From positions 1-64,000 of the forward strand of contig JAFRXI010000019.1 in the NCBI GenBank assembly GCA_017437755.1: a DNA stretch of 64,000 nucleotides, written 5' to 3'. Origin of the DNA: Bacteroidales bacterium. GTDB taxonomy: Bacteria; Bacteroidota; Bacteroidia; Bacteroidales; UBA932. Each line of letters begins with the position of its first letter. Within the stretch, counting starts at the first letter, position 1. Below the pieces are notes generated by a model. It saw only the letters and a list, made by a program, of their open reading frames with translations. It was not told the origin of the DNA and did not search any database. Below, in pieces: positions 55,401-63,324 of this stretch. A program made the translations under genes and the position numbers.

Positions 55401-55562
55401 GCCAGGATATATGCCTCGGCCACCAACCTCTTCTGCATCACCCGCTACAGCGGCTTTGACCCGGAGGTGAACTCCAATTCCAGTCCCCTGATGCCGGGAC
55501 TTGATGCAAGCAGCTATCCCAAGAACACCGCCTATGTCTTTGGCCTTGAACTCACATTCTGA
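52461..55562 (+). CDS. SusC-like TonB-dependent transporter
   Basis: The 1033-residue outer-membrane transporter has a signal peptide ending at AAAQD, a carboxypeptidase-regulatory-like domain (about 25-105; GEGQPLPGVTVMIENTTDG), the linker DEAVVIGYGTMRRSDLTG, a plug to about residue 225 and a beta-barrel ending GLELTF. Unlike the PUL 1 transporter it has no STN domain, which fits control by the hybrid two-component system rather than a sigma/FecR pair. It imports the lyase products with the SusD partner encoded four bases downstream. Confidence 0.95.
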   Translation: MPKKLLSLLLFALSCMTAAAQDKITVRGTVLDGEGQPLPGVTVMIENTTDGTVTDDKGQFSLRAAKSAVLVFDCMGFRQLKEPVRGQARIDVTMDTDENFLDEAVVIGYGTMRRSDLTGAISSVSAKNLENFKTGSVAGALGGQIAGVSVTTDDGTPGSGYNIIIRGVGTVNGDASPLYIVDGFEVEDINYLANQDIASIEVLKDASASAIYGARAANGVVLVTTKSGREGRLSVSYNGSVSYRTLSRRLDVLSPYEYVRLQHDLNSDSDNVYFRPGTNADGVPYRYQSMDDYRNVAGINWQDQAFRNTWSQNHDISLQGGIKQAKYTASFSHFDENGIFVNSGYRKNAARVKFNNNLAKWLTMDVNVSYTQQKKYGLGTSGYVLRNILGYRPTGGLKTPDEVLIESAYDPDDENSYNDHFNPVSAAYTTDAVTRTRTWMASGAFTFKIIKNLTLKTSGSYYESSIRSDNFYYAESQTAKRAGGAYGQSKIQINNNWSVNNVLTYDRKFNKKHRLVATLGQEFTFNGQEYLQGQAKEFLIDELGVDQLGIGTATLTETSRTEKKRLSFFARGFYSFADRYMITATLRADASTVFAVGNKWGFFPSFSMAWTLSNEPWMEWSRRWLDSFKMRAGWGTVGNDRIGNYLSNDLYTDVKYGHGASSITVLVPRQLANPDLRWEGSSTVNIGLDMSFFSSRLSINTDAFIKDTRDLLLAQNLAYVTGWGSQWQNIGKIRNKGIELTVKGIVFNKKNFSWTLDGNISLIRNKLLKLQDGTGYMLSRSGFDSNNTNNDYIAMVGEALGNMYGYVWDGVYQYDDFNIHPDLGMSLKSGVADNSTHLGETVKPGYVKYKDLDGDNVITDNDRTIIGNGYPDIFGGFASTFHVYGFDLSAVFQFSCGNDIFNVTRYMATKSNNKSRNMLAEVADRWTATHASNTVHSLKGYGMHDIYSRFIEDGSYLRLKNLTLGYTLPHKIAGKVRLSKARIYASATNLFCITRYSGFDPEVNSNSSPLMPGLDASSYPKNTAYVFGLELTF

Positions 55563-55566
55563 CACG

Positions 55567-57249
55567 ATGAAAAGAACCGCCACCATATTCATCGCCCTGC
55601 TGCTCGGGGTCACCTCCTGCAGGATGGAGGAAACATTCTATAACTACATCGACGCCACCGATTACATAAAGGACGCCACAAGCGCCAGGAACGTGCTGTA
55701 CGGGGTTTACAGGAACATGAGCACCAACGACCTGTACGGCTACCACCTGTCCATCATCTTTGACATGCCCACCGACATTTCCAAGGTGGACGAGGCTTCC
55801 GTTGTCAACGGGCGCGACGTGTGCTGGAACGCCCACACCGCCGACAATTCCCGCGTCCTGGGCACCTGGTCGGCCGCATACAACGTCATATACAACGCCA
55901 ACGACTTCCTGGAGAAAGTGACTGCCGCCAGGGAGGATATGCCGGAGGATGACAAGGAAATCGTGGACCTGTACATAGCCGAAGCCCGCTCGATCAGGGC
56001 CCTCATGTACTTTGAGCTGGTGAGGCTCTTCGGCGGGGTGACCCTCATCACTTCCACGGCCCAGTCGTTCCAGCATCCCTCCACCTTTGTAAGGAACGAC
56101 CCGGAAGAGATCTACTCCTTCATAGAGGGAGAGTTGGAAGAATGCGCCGGAATCCTGCCCTGGGCCCAGGACGACCAGGTCCGCTCCGACAACAGCTTCA
56201 TGTTCTCCAAGGCCGGAGTACTGGGACTGCTGGCAAGGGTGTACGCCACCCATGCCGGCTACCCGCAGCGGAAAACCGGGAAATGGCCGGATTGCGAGAA
56301 TTGCTGCCGGCAGATAATAGAGGCCGGTTACAATTCGCTCCTCACCGACTACGAAACCCTATGGAAAAACTGCTGCAACGGAGTCTGGGACCCCACGGAA
56401 GCATTGATACAGATATGTTTCTATTCCAAAAGCATATCCTCCCTGTCGTCCCAGAACAACAGCGGATACATCGGGAAATGGAACGGCGTACACGTAAAGA
56501 CCAACAGTTCCAAACTGGTCAGGGTTGACGCGCGCCAGAGGGCCGTGAGCGTCTTCATGGCCAGGTGGAAAGACCTGGAGATGGACAAGCGGTGGGCCCT
56601 CAGCGCAGCCGACTATTCCTACGACGGGGAGGATTTGGTTCCGATGTGCACTTCCAAAGCCGGGGAGTACATACCTTTCTCCCAGGCCATGTACGGCTCC
56701 TCCACGCAGAGGGACAACTTCAAGAAAGGCCTTTACATAGCCAAGTACGACCTCACCAAATACCAGGACAAGGCCAACATGATATCCGACGGCAACTATT
56801 CCAATGCCAACTGGTACCTCCTGCGCTATTCCGACGTCCTGCTCCTCTTTGCGGAGGCCCTGAACGAGATCAACGGCGGCCCCACCGACGAGGCCTACGA
56901 GGCCGTGAACACTGTGCGCCGCAGGGCATTCGGACTGCCCGTGGACGAGCCCTCGGAAGCGGCCGACCTTGAACCCGGGATGGACCATGACCGCTTCCTG
57001 ACGGCCCTGCAGGACGAAAGGGCCTATGAACTCTGCTTTGAAGGGAACCGCAAGCAGGACCTCATCCGCTGGGGCATCTATTACCGGAAAATCCAGAACA
57101 CGATTTACGAGCTGGAAGACTTCCGCGAGGGCTTCGGCATCAAGTCGACCCTCTACGACAAGACTGTGGAAGGGAAGCATGAACTCCAGCCCATCCCCCA
57201 GAGGGAGAAAGACCTCATGACGCAATATACCCAGAATCCCAATTGGTAA
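55567..57249 (+). CDS. SusD/RagB-family lipoprotein
   Basis: The 560-residue lipoprotein (GVTSCRM) is a classic SusD: ARNVLYGVYRNM near residue 45, AEARSIRALMYFELVRLFGG near 145, YPQRKTGKWPD near 235, LLRYSDVLLLFAEALNEING near 420, ERAYELCFEGNRKQDLIRWG near 490 and QPIPQREKDLM at the end. I use ATG 55567; the frame begins earlier inside susC. It forms the lid of the upstream transporter. Confidence 0.94.
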   Translation: MKRTATIFIALLLGVTSCRMEETFYNYIDATDYIKDATSARNVLYGVYRNMSTNDLYGYHLSIIFDMPTDISKVDEASVVNGRDVCWNAHTADNSRVLGTWSAAYNVIYNANDFLEKVTAAREDMPEDDKEIVDLYIAEARSIRALMYFELVRLFGGVTLITSTAQSFQHPSTFVRNDPEEIYSFIEGELEECAGILPWAQDDQVRSDNSFMFSKAGVLGLLARVYATHAGYPQRKTGKWPDCENCCRQIIEAGYNSLLTDYETLWKNCCNGVWDPTEALIQICFYSKSISSLSSQNNSGYIGKWNGVHVKTNSSKLVRVDARQRAVSVFMARWKDLEMDKRWALSAADYSYDGEDLVPMCTSKAGEYIPFSQAMYGSSTQRDNFKKGLYIAKYDLTKYQDKANMISDGNYSNANWYLLRYSDVLLLFAEALNEINGGPTDEAYEAVNTVRRRAFGLPVDEPSEAADLEPGMDHDRFLTALQDERAYELCFEGNRKQDLIRWGIYYRKIQNTIYELEDFREGFGIKSTLYDKTVEGKHELQPIPQREKDLMTQYTQNPNW

Positions 57250-57265
57250 CAAACCTAATAAACAT

Positions 57266-57724
57266 ATGAGAATGAATCGAATACTGATCCCGATCGCGGC
57301 AGCCCTCCTGCTTCTCTCCTGCGGCAAGCCCAAAGAGGAGCCAAAGGCTGCCATCAACATCGCGGTTACGGAAATCGGCAGCAGGACCGCCACCGTGAAC
57401 GTCACCTGCGAGGGGCCTTCACCGGCCCTGGTCAGGTTGACGGATCCCATCCTGAAAGAGGAGTTTCCCTCTTCGGCCGCCGAGGAGCAGATGACCGACT
57501 TCATCAAGACGCACGGGTCGGCCGTGAGCGTCCCCTACACCAGCGCCCTGAAGGACCTGTTTCCCGGACATGACTATGTGATAGGCGCGGTCTCTTTCAA
57601 CGGGAACATGGAACTCATGGCCTGGACCACCATGGAATTCAGGACCGAGGACCTGGGCACCACCACGGTAGGCGACCCCAGCGGAGCAGGTTCACTGACC
57701 GGCAATGAATTGGAGGACCTGTAA
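57266..57724 (+). CDS. Small lipoprotein, FN3-like
   Basis: The 152-residue lipoprotein (LLLLSCGK) has one predicted beta domain resembling a fibronectin-III or Ig fold (AVTEIGSRTATVNVTCEG) and a Gly/Thr-rich tail ending GNELEDL. No catalytic motif is visible. It follows susD by 16 bases and its last codons supply a GGAGG tract for the next gene, which begins one base after the stop. Probably an accessory surface protein of the PUL; ATG 57272 is an alternative start. Confidence 0.75.
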   Translation: MRMNRILIPIAAALLLLSCGKPKEEPKAAINIAVTEIGSRTATVNVTCEGPSPALVRLTDPILKEEFPSSAAEEQMTDFIKTHGSAVSVPYTSALKDLFPGHDYVIGAVSFNGNMELMAWTTMEFRTEDLGTTTVGDPSGAGSLTGNELEDL

Positions 57725-57725
57725 T

Positions 57726-60032
57726 ATGAAAAAGCTGATACTGATATGCCTGGCGGCCCTTTCAGCGGGCGCCTGCGTGATGGAACAGATGGAAGCCCCT
57801 GCCGGAAAGGCCGGGGGTAAGGGCCTGGTGTTCGAGGGCGGCTTCGCCCCCGAGACCAGAATCGCCTACGGGGACGCCGTGAACGGCATTTATCCGCTCC
57901 AATGGACCCGCGGCGACATGATAGGCATCTTCTCTTACAAGGCCTCCGAAACCTCCAACAAGAACATAAAGGGCGAGTTGTACGAGGATTACATCGGCGA
58001 GAACAAGGGAATCTTCATCCCGGTTGACGTCATCCATGAAATCCCGCCTGAAATCGAAGGCGGAGCACCCGTGGAGATTGTGGAAAGGATCCAGTATCCA
58101 CAGGGGTCCGACGAGGATTTCTTTGTCTACTACCCCTTCAAGGACGGAGCCGAACTGGTTCCCGACGAGGAAAGCGACGCCATCTGCTTCCTTTCCAGGC
58201 TGGACAAGGTCCAGTCGCAGCAGGAACTGGGCGACAGGATAGTCGGTAACAACGGCTTCTCCGCCGCCTTCGCCAGCGTGAAGGCCGGTTCCGGGAAAGC
58301 TACATTCGAGTTGCAGCACAAGATGGCGTACATCTGCTTCAAGGCCACCTCCTCGGAATTCAGCGGATACCAGCTCCATTCCGTCCAGCTTTACGACGCC
58401 GCCAAGGAGGCCAGTCTCTGCGGAAGCTACAGCTACAACCTCGCCACGGGAACCCTGAAGGCCGCCCCGGGCAAATCCGAATCGAGTGCCAAGGTGGTCG
58501 CGGCCCATCACGACTGGTCCCGCACTCCGGAGCGTAACGAACTCTGTCTCACCGTATTCCCCGGCGACTACTCCGCCGCCGACATGTATGTCATAGTAAC
58601 CTTCATGAACCAGGCGGGAGAGACCCAGACCATCCCCTTCAAGCTTCAGAAGAAGTGCCGGTTCCCCGCCGCATCGCTTACGGTGCTGGACCTCGGCGAC
58701 ATCGGCACCGCCGACAACCGGTTCCCCTGGTTCGAGACCCACGAGGTCCGCTCCCTGGTGGACATGTACGCCTACGGTTCTGAGAACACCTACATGGCCC
58801 AGCACTTTATCCGCAAGGTCTCAACCGAGAGACCCAAGGACCATGTGGTGATAGACGTGAAGCCCCGCGGCGACTTCAGCAAGGTTACCGAGCCCAAGTA
58901 CTACGCCCTGCTGGTTCCCTCCGAGATGGGCTGCACCAGCATCGCCAGCAACACCCGCAAGCTCCTCTGCCTCAACGACAGCGGTAACCAGTTCAAGCGC
59001 GAGGCAACGCCCACCCACGTGGTGAATGCCGACTACACCATTGACGTATGGACCCTCGACACCACCGCCGGAACCGGCACCTGGGGCGTTGTGGGCCTGT
59101 ACGACGCGGACTACAACCTCATCTGGTCGTACCTGGTCTGCACCTATCTTGAAGGGCAGCCGGTGGGCGACGTGACCTACGGGCCGGGCATGACAGTCAT
59201 GGACAGGTGGCTGGGTCAGGAGAATAGCAACAGGCGCTGCGCCCAGCTCAAGACCTTCGTCACCGACAAGACCGACACCACCCGTGCAATCAGCGGTGTG
59301 CTTCCATTCTTCCAGTGGGGCCGGAAAGATGCCTTCAACTGGTCCAATTCCGGCGGAGCGGAAGGTATTTATAAATCCGTCCTGGCCGATGACAACACCA
59401 CCATCGAGGACGGAATCAAGAACCCCACCACCCACCTGGGCTATTCCAGCGGGGCAACCAGCTGGGATTCGCACGGCGACTGGCATAGTGAGGGAATCCG
59501 CACCGACCTCTGGGGTGGCTACAACGACAACGGCAGCGAATGGTACGACCCGGATGCAACCGGCCACAAGACAGTGTTCGACCCCTGCCCTGCCGGATAC
59601 CGCGTCCCGGATGCCAAAGTGCTGAAGTTCGTCGGGGACCATGCCGAGATCTGGGAATCCCCCAACGAGCATGCCTACCAGGTGACGGATCCCGCCAGCA
59701 GCAGCTGTTACCTCAATCCGGAATCGCCTTTCTACAAGACCAGCAAGGGCTTCTCGGTCCTGGCCGTCAAGGATATCTTCGGCGAATACGACTACTGGTA
59801 CTTTGCCGGCTTCAGCGGCAACGGCGACAACTACAACAGCCGTACGGACAACTCCAAGAATAAGGCTCTGGAAACCTGGAGCAACGCCGTGAGCAATGCC
59901 GACAACAGGGCCTTCGGCCGTGCCGCAGTCCTGGAATACGGCTATTGGAGCACCCAGCGGCTGTTCAACGAACGCCATTCCGCACAGCGGGCCTATCGCT
60001 ACCCCGTACGTTGTCAGAAAATCGATAACTAA
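57726..60032 (+). CDS. Fimbrillin-like surface lipoprotein with FISUMP-like C-terminus, 1
   Basis: The 768-residue lipoprotein (SAGACVME) has a fimbrillin-like N-terminal half (about 30-330; ETRIAYGDAVNG, LQWTRGDMIGIFS). The C-terminal half (about 480-765) has the Trp- and Gly-rich pattern of FISUMP-type modules: FFQWGRKDAFNW, RTDLWGGYND, FDPCPAGYRVP and a final YRYPVRCQ. It is probably displayed on the cell surface and may bind the target glycan. The protein encoded at 60178 has the same plan. ATG 57726 gives the lipobox. Confidence 0.78.
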   Translation: MKKLILICLAALSAGACVMEQMEAPAGKAGGKGLVFEGGFAPETRIAYGDAVNGIYPLQWTRGDMIGIFSYKASETSNKNIKGELYEDYIGENKGIFIPVDVIHEIPPEIEGGAPVEIVERIQYPQGSDEDFFVYYPFKDGAELVPDEESDAICFLSRLDKVQSQQELGDRIVGNNGFSAAFASVKAGSGKATFELQHKMAYICFKATSSEFSGYQLHSVQLYDAAKEASLCGSYSYNLATGTLKAAPGKSESSAKVVAAHHDWSRTPERNELCLTVFPGDYSAADMYVIVTFMNQAGETQTIPFKLQKKCRFPAASLTVLDLGDIGTADNRFPWFETHEVRSLVDMYAYGSENTYMAQHFIRKVSTERPKDHVVIDVKPRGDFSKVTEPKYYALLVPSEMGCTSIASNTRKLLCLNDSGNQFKREATPTHVVNADYTIDVWTLDTTAGTGTWGVVGLYDADYNLIWSYLVCTYLEGQPVGDVTYGPGMTVMDRWLGQENSNRRCAQLKTFVTDKTDTTRAISGVLPFFQWGRKDAFNWSNSGGAEGIYKSVLADDNTTIEDGIKNPTTHLGYSSGATSWDSHGDWHSEGIRTDLWGGYNDNGSEWYDPDATGHKTVFDPCPAGYRVPDAKVLKFVGDHAEIWESPNEHAYQVTDPASSSCYLNPESPFYKTSKGFSVLAVKDIFGEYDYWYFAGFSGNGDNYNSRTDNSKNKALETWSNAVSNADNRAFGRAAVLEYGYWSTQRLFNERHSAQRAYRYPVRCQKIDN

Positions 60033-60040
60033 TCAGATAT

Positions 60041-60181
60041 ATGGAAAAAATCACATCTACCCAAAGGTGTTACAACACACCCACGCTCAGGATCGTTTCC
60101 CTGTATTCCGAGCAGAACTATTGTGCAACCGGAACCCATCCCGGGGATGCCGGCAACTTTGAAGAAGATCTCTGGTCATGA
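60041..60181 (+). CDS. Tiny Y-P/acidic-W protein (copy D)
   Basis: The 46-residue frame contains CYNTPTLRIVSLY, then an NYCATG stretch and an acidic tail FEEDLWS. Its TGA overlaps the next ATG at 60178 by the ATGA arrangement, so the next lipoprotein is likely translated by coupling. It lies eight bases after the preceding fimbrillin-like gene. It shares core and tail pattern with copies A-C and has no signal peptide. Confidence 0.65.
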   Translation: MEKITSTQRCYNTPTLRIVSLYSEQNYCATGTHPGDAGNFEEDLWS

Positions 60182-62007
60182 AAAAGAATTTGATTTACCT
60201 GCTGGCAGTGGCTGCAGCAGCCATCGCCTGCACCAAGGAAGCTGACTTCCAAACCACCGGGTCCGGCCGTACGGTGTTCTCATGCACCAGCGTGGACACC
60301 AGGATTTCCCTCGGCGACAAGACCGGAGACACCTATCCCGCACTCTGGCAGGCCGATGACAGGATCGACATCTACAACGCTTCCGACAACTCCCTTATCG
60401 GAACGGCCACCCTGTCGCCGGAATATGCCGGCATGCAGCAGGGCGAGTTCATCCTCGACCGGGAGCTGACCGACGGGACCGTCGTAAAGGTGGTCTATCC
60501 AGCCGGTGACGGATTCGCCGTACCGGCCGAGCAGGAAAAGGATTCCGCCGACGACAAGACCCTGGTGACCAAGGCCGAATCCGGCGACGTCACCGTCCAG
60601 GGAGGCAAGGCGTCCTTCACCCTGTCGCACCAGTGCGCCATCATCAAGGTGGACGTGAGCTCCAGCGAGTTCAGCGGCATGCTCCTCAAGAGCGTATGCC
60701 TCTATTCCGCCTCGGCCACGGTTTCCGACCAAGGCGACTACGCCCGCGTGACCTACGGCACCCCCGCGGCGGTATCGGCCGACGGAACCGTGAGCGCAGT
60801 GTTCGTGGCCCGTCCCATCACCGACAGCAAGGATTTCTACGTGGCAGTGAAACTGGTGGACGCCACCGATGCCCTTACCACAGTATGCATCCCCAAGAAG
60901 TTCAGCGGCAAGCAGTTGAATGCCGGCAAGGTGACCAGGGTAGACTTCACTTCCCTGGCCACGTCCGACAATGCCGTAGCCTGGTACAACCCTTCATGCA
61001 AGCGCTATATCCCGGAAGGAGGCTGGTGTTACGGCTCTTCCACCACCATGGTAGTGCCCCCCACAGCCAACGCAACGGCCAACTGGGATGTCCGCGCCTG
61101 CGGCGATTTCCTTGACGTCATCCGCTATGCCGCCGAGCCCAAGAGCCTCCAGCTCCGCTGCGGCGACGTCGTCAATACAGGAAATGCCGGCGTATGGACC
61201 GTGGACGGGACAACACCCAAGAAGAACGCCTACGCCGCCATCAAGTCCTATGCTCCCACCGTCCTGCTGACCGCGGCACCCAAGAACGGCAAGAAGACCG
61301 TTGCCGGATTCTTCAACCTCTGCGATGCCGACAATAAAATCATCTGGTCCTTCATGTTCTGGGGAGCATCCCCCGCCGAAACCGTTTACACCAACGGGAC
61401 GGTGATGAACATGAACCTGGGAGGCAGTTCCCCCGACGGAGCCCTGGCGGAACAGCGAGGCGCCTACTACCAGTGGGGCCGTCCCTTCCCGTTCGGCTAC
61501 GGTTCGGCCCTGCAGACCGTTAATACCAGCCTCAGCATAACCAGCTATGCCATATCGGCCAACAACGCACACAGCATCGGAGTATCCGATGAAACCAACA
61601 ACGACTGGTGGCGTGACGGCACCCACAAATACGACCTCTGGGGCAATACCGAGACCACCAGCACCTCCGCCGGCGGCAAGAAATCCATCTTCGACCCCTG
61701 CCCGCAGGGCTGGAAGGTAGCTTCCGCCGCCATCCTCAACGAGGTGTTCCAGAATGCCCAGTACGACGAGACCAACAAGTGGTATACCTACAAGGGCGAT
61801 GTCTGGCCGGCTAGTTCTTTCTATAACGGCAGCACGGCAACCAGGGGCAGTGACAGCAAAGGCCTATACTGGGCCGACAATGCCCTCAACGACAACCACG
61901 GCCTTCATTTTGAATTCGTCAACGACGGCACCGACCCTGTCTTCCAGGGGACCTGGCGCTCCAATGCCTGCGCGGTCCGTTGCATGAAAGACACCGAAAA
62001 CCGATAG
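60178..62007 (+). CDS. Fimbrillin-like surface lipoprotein with FISUMP-like C-terminus, 2
   Basis: The 609-residue lipoprotein (AAAAIACTKE) parallels the upstream protein: a fimbrillin-like first half (VDTRISLGDKTGD, LWQADDRIDIYN) and a FISUMP-like end (YYQWGRPFPFGYG, KYDLWGNTETT, FDPCPQGWKVAS, final AVRCMKD). The N-terminal region is shorter than in its neighbour. Two such proteins in tandem suggest a surface pair or alternative binding proteins. The stop is two bases before the GTG start of the GH88 gene. Confidence 0.78.
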   Translation: MKKNLIYLLAVAAAAIACTKEADFQTTGSGRTVFSCTSVDTRISLGDKTGDTYPALWQADDRIDIYNASDNSLIGTATLSPEYAGMQQGEFILDRELTDGTVVKVVYPAGDGFAVPAEQEKDSADDKTLVTKAESGDVTVQGGKASFTLSHQCAIIKVDVSSSEFSGMLLKSVCLYSASATVSDQGDYARVTYGTPAAVSADGTVSAVFVARPITDSKDFYVAVKLVDATDALTTVCIPKKFSGKQLNAGKVTRVDFTSLATSDNAVAWYNPSCKRYIPEGGWCYGSSTTMVVPPTANATANWDVRACGDFLDVIRYAAEPKSLQLRCGDVVNTGNAGVWTVDGTTPKKNAYAAIKSYAPTVLLTAAPKNGKKTVAGFFNLCDADNKIIWSFMFWGASPAETVYTNGTVMNMNLGGSSPDGALAEQRGAYYQWGRPFPFGYGSALQTVNTSLSITSYAISANNAHSIGVSDETNNDWWRDGTHKYDLWGNTETTSTSAGGKKSIFDPCPQGWKVASAAILNEVFQNAQYDETNKWYTYKGDVWPASSFYNGSTATRGSDSKGLYWADNALNDNHGLHFEFVNDGTDPVFQGTWRSNACAVRCMKDTENR

Positions 62008-62009
62008 TC

Positions 62010-63188
62010 GTGTTGAAACGGATCATTTATACCATTCTTCTCCTGACAGGGCTTGCAGCATGCAGCAACCAGCGGCAGGAACCGCTGCAGGCCCTGAAGG
62101 AGCGGGTGTTCGCCACTGCTGCCGAACACGCCCGAAACATGGACGCACGGCTGCCGGAAAGGATGACTCCCCGGACAGTCGGACCTGACGGAGAGCCCGT
62201 AAACGCCGGAATCCACTGGTGGTGCAGCGGCTTTTATCCCGGCTCGCTCTGGTATATCTACAAATTCGGCGGCGACGAGGGCATACTCGCCCTTGCCCGG
62301 AAGCATTGCGCCCGCCTGGACTCGCTGTACTATGGCCATACCGACCATGACATCGGCTTCCAGGTGAACTGCAGCTACGGGAACGGCGTGGACGCCAATC
62401 CGGAATACGAGCCATACATGCTCCTGTGCGCCGAGAAACTCGCCGGGAGGTTCTCGCCCGTTACCGGTGTAATCAAAAGCTGGGACAATCCCAAGTGGGA
62501 GTATCCAGTCATCATCGACAACATGATGAACCTGGAACTGCTGATGGTGGAGGCCCGTCGCCACGGACGCGACGACCTTAAGGAAGTGGCTTATACCCAC
62601 GCACTTACAACCATCAAGAACCACTTCAGGGAAGACTTCTCCACCTACCATCTGGTCAATTACTCCCCGGAGGACGGGAGCGTCCTGGGGAAGCAGACCG
62701 TCCAGGGCTATGCCGACTCCTCCGCATGGGCCCGCGGCCAGGCATGGGCCCTTTACGGCTACACCATGATGGCCCGTGAGGCCTCTCTCGCCGGCGATTC
62801 CTCCCGGAGCGAGGTTTTCCTTGCCCAGGCCGAGGCCATTGCCAGGTATCTTCTGGGGCGCCTGCCGGAAGACGGTATCCCCTACTGGGACTATGATGCG
62901 CCGGATATCCCCGACGCCCCGCGCGACGCTTCCGCAGGAGCCATCACGGCGTCGGCCCTGGCCGAACTCTCCGGCCTGACCGGAGATGCCGCCCTGGCGA
63001 AAGACGCCCGCGAGATGGCCCTGAAGCAGGTCCGGACGCTGGCCTCGCCCGAATACATGGCCGAGCCCGGCACCAACGGCGACTTCCTGCTGAAGCACGG
63101 TGTGGGCAACCTCAACACCCACAGCGAAGAGGACGCCCCGCTCACCTACGCCGACTACTACTTCCTGGAAGCCCTCCTGCGGCTCTAG
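62010..63188 (+). CDS. GH88 unsaturated glucuronyl hydrolase, lipoprotein
   Basis: The 392-residue protein removes the 4,5-unsaturated uronate that lyases leave on oligosaccharide ends. Conserved GH88 segments include HWWCSGFYPGSLWY, DHDIGFQ and DNMMNLELL (the two catalytic aspartate regions), GYADSSAWARGQAWALYGY and a final EDAPLTYADYYFLEAL. I start at GTG 62010, which gives a lipoprotein signal (GLAACS) and follows the upstream stop by two bases; TTG at 62013 would serve as well. It completes the lyase pathway encoded from 46872, acting in the periplasm. Confidence 0.92.
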   Translation: MLKRIIYTILLLTGLAACSNQRQEPLQALKERVFATAAEHARNMDARLPERMTPRTVGPDGEPVNAGIHWWCSGFYPGSLWYIYKFGGDEGILALARKHCARLDSLYYGHTDHDIGFQVNCSYGNGVDANPEYEPYMLLCAEKLAGRFSPVTGVIKSWDNPKWEYPVIIDNMMNLELLMVEARRHGRDDLKEVAYTHALTTIKNHFREDFSTYHLVNYSPEDGSVLGKQTVQGYADSSAWARGQAWALYGYTMMAREASLAGDSSRSEVFLAQAEAIARYLLGRLPEDGIPYWDYDAPDIPDAPRDASAGAITASALAELSGLTGDAALAKDAREMALKQVRTLASPEYMAEPGTNGDFLLKHGVGNLNTHSEEDAPLTYADYYFLEALLRL

Positions 63189-63215
63189 CCGCCTGGCTTT
63201 CCCCCCTTTAACGGT

Positions 63216-63273
63216 CAGCCCTCCGGTCCTTCCGGGGGGCTGGTTGCTGTCACCCCCGGCTGCGACCGGGGGT
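63216..63273 (+). terminator. Two GC-rich hairpins ending PUL 2
   Basis: CAGCCCTCCGG/CCGGGGGGCTG (63216-63242, one mismatch) is followed by ACCCCCGG/CCGGGGGT (63252-63273) and a pyrimidine-rich TCTCTTCC. The pair lies in the 136-base gap after the GH88 gene and is the most likely operon end. I see no clear promoter in the rest of the gap. Confidence 0.55.
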
Positions 63274-63324
63274 CTCTTCCTCCCTGCCACGGCTGGAACG
63301 ATTGTTGCAAAATGGCGGTAGGAC

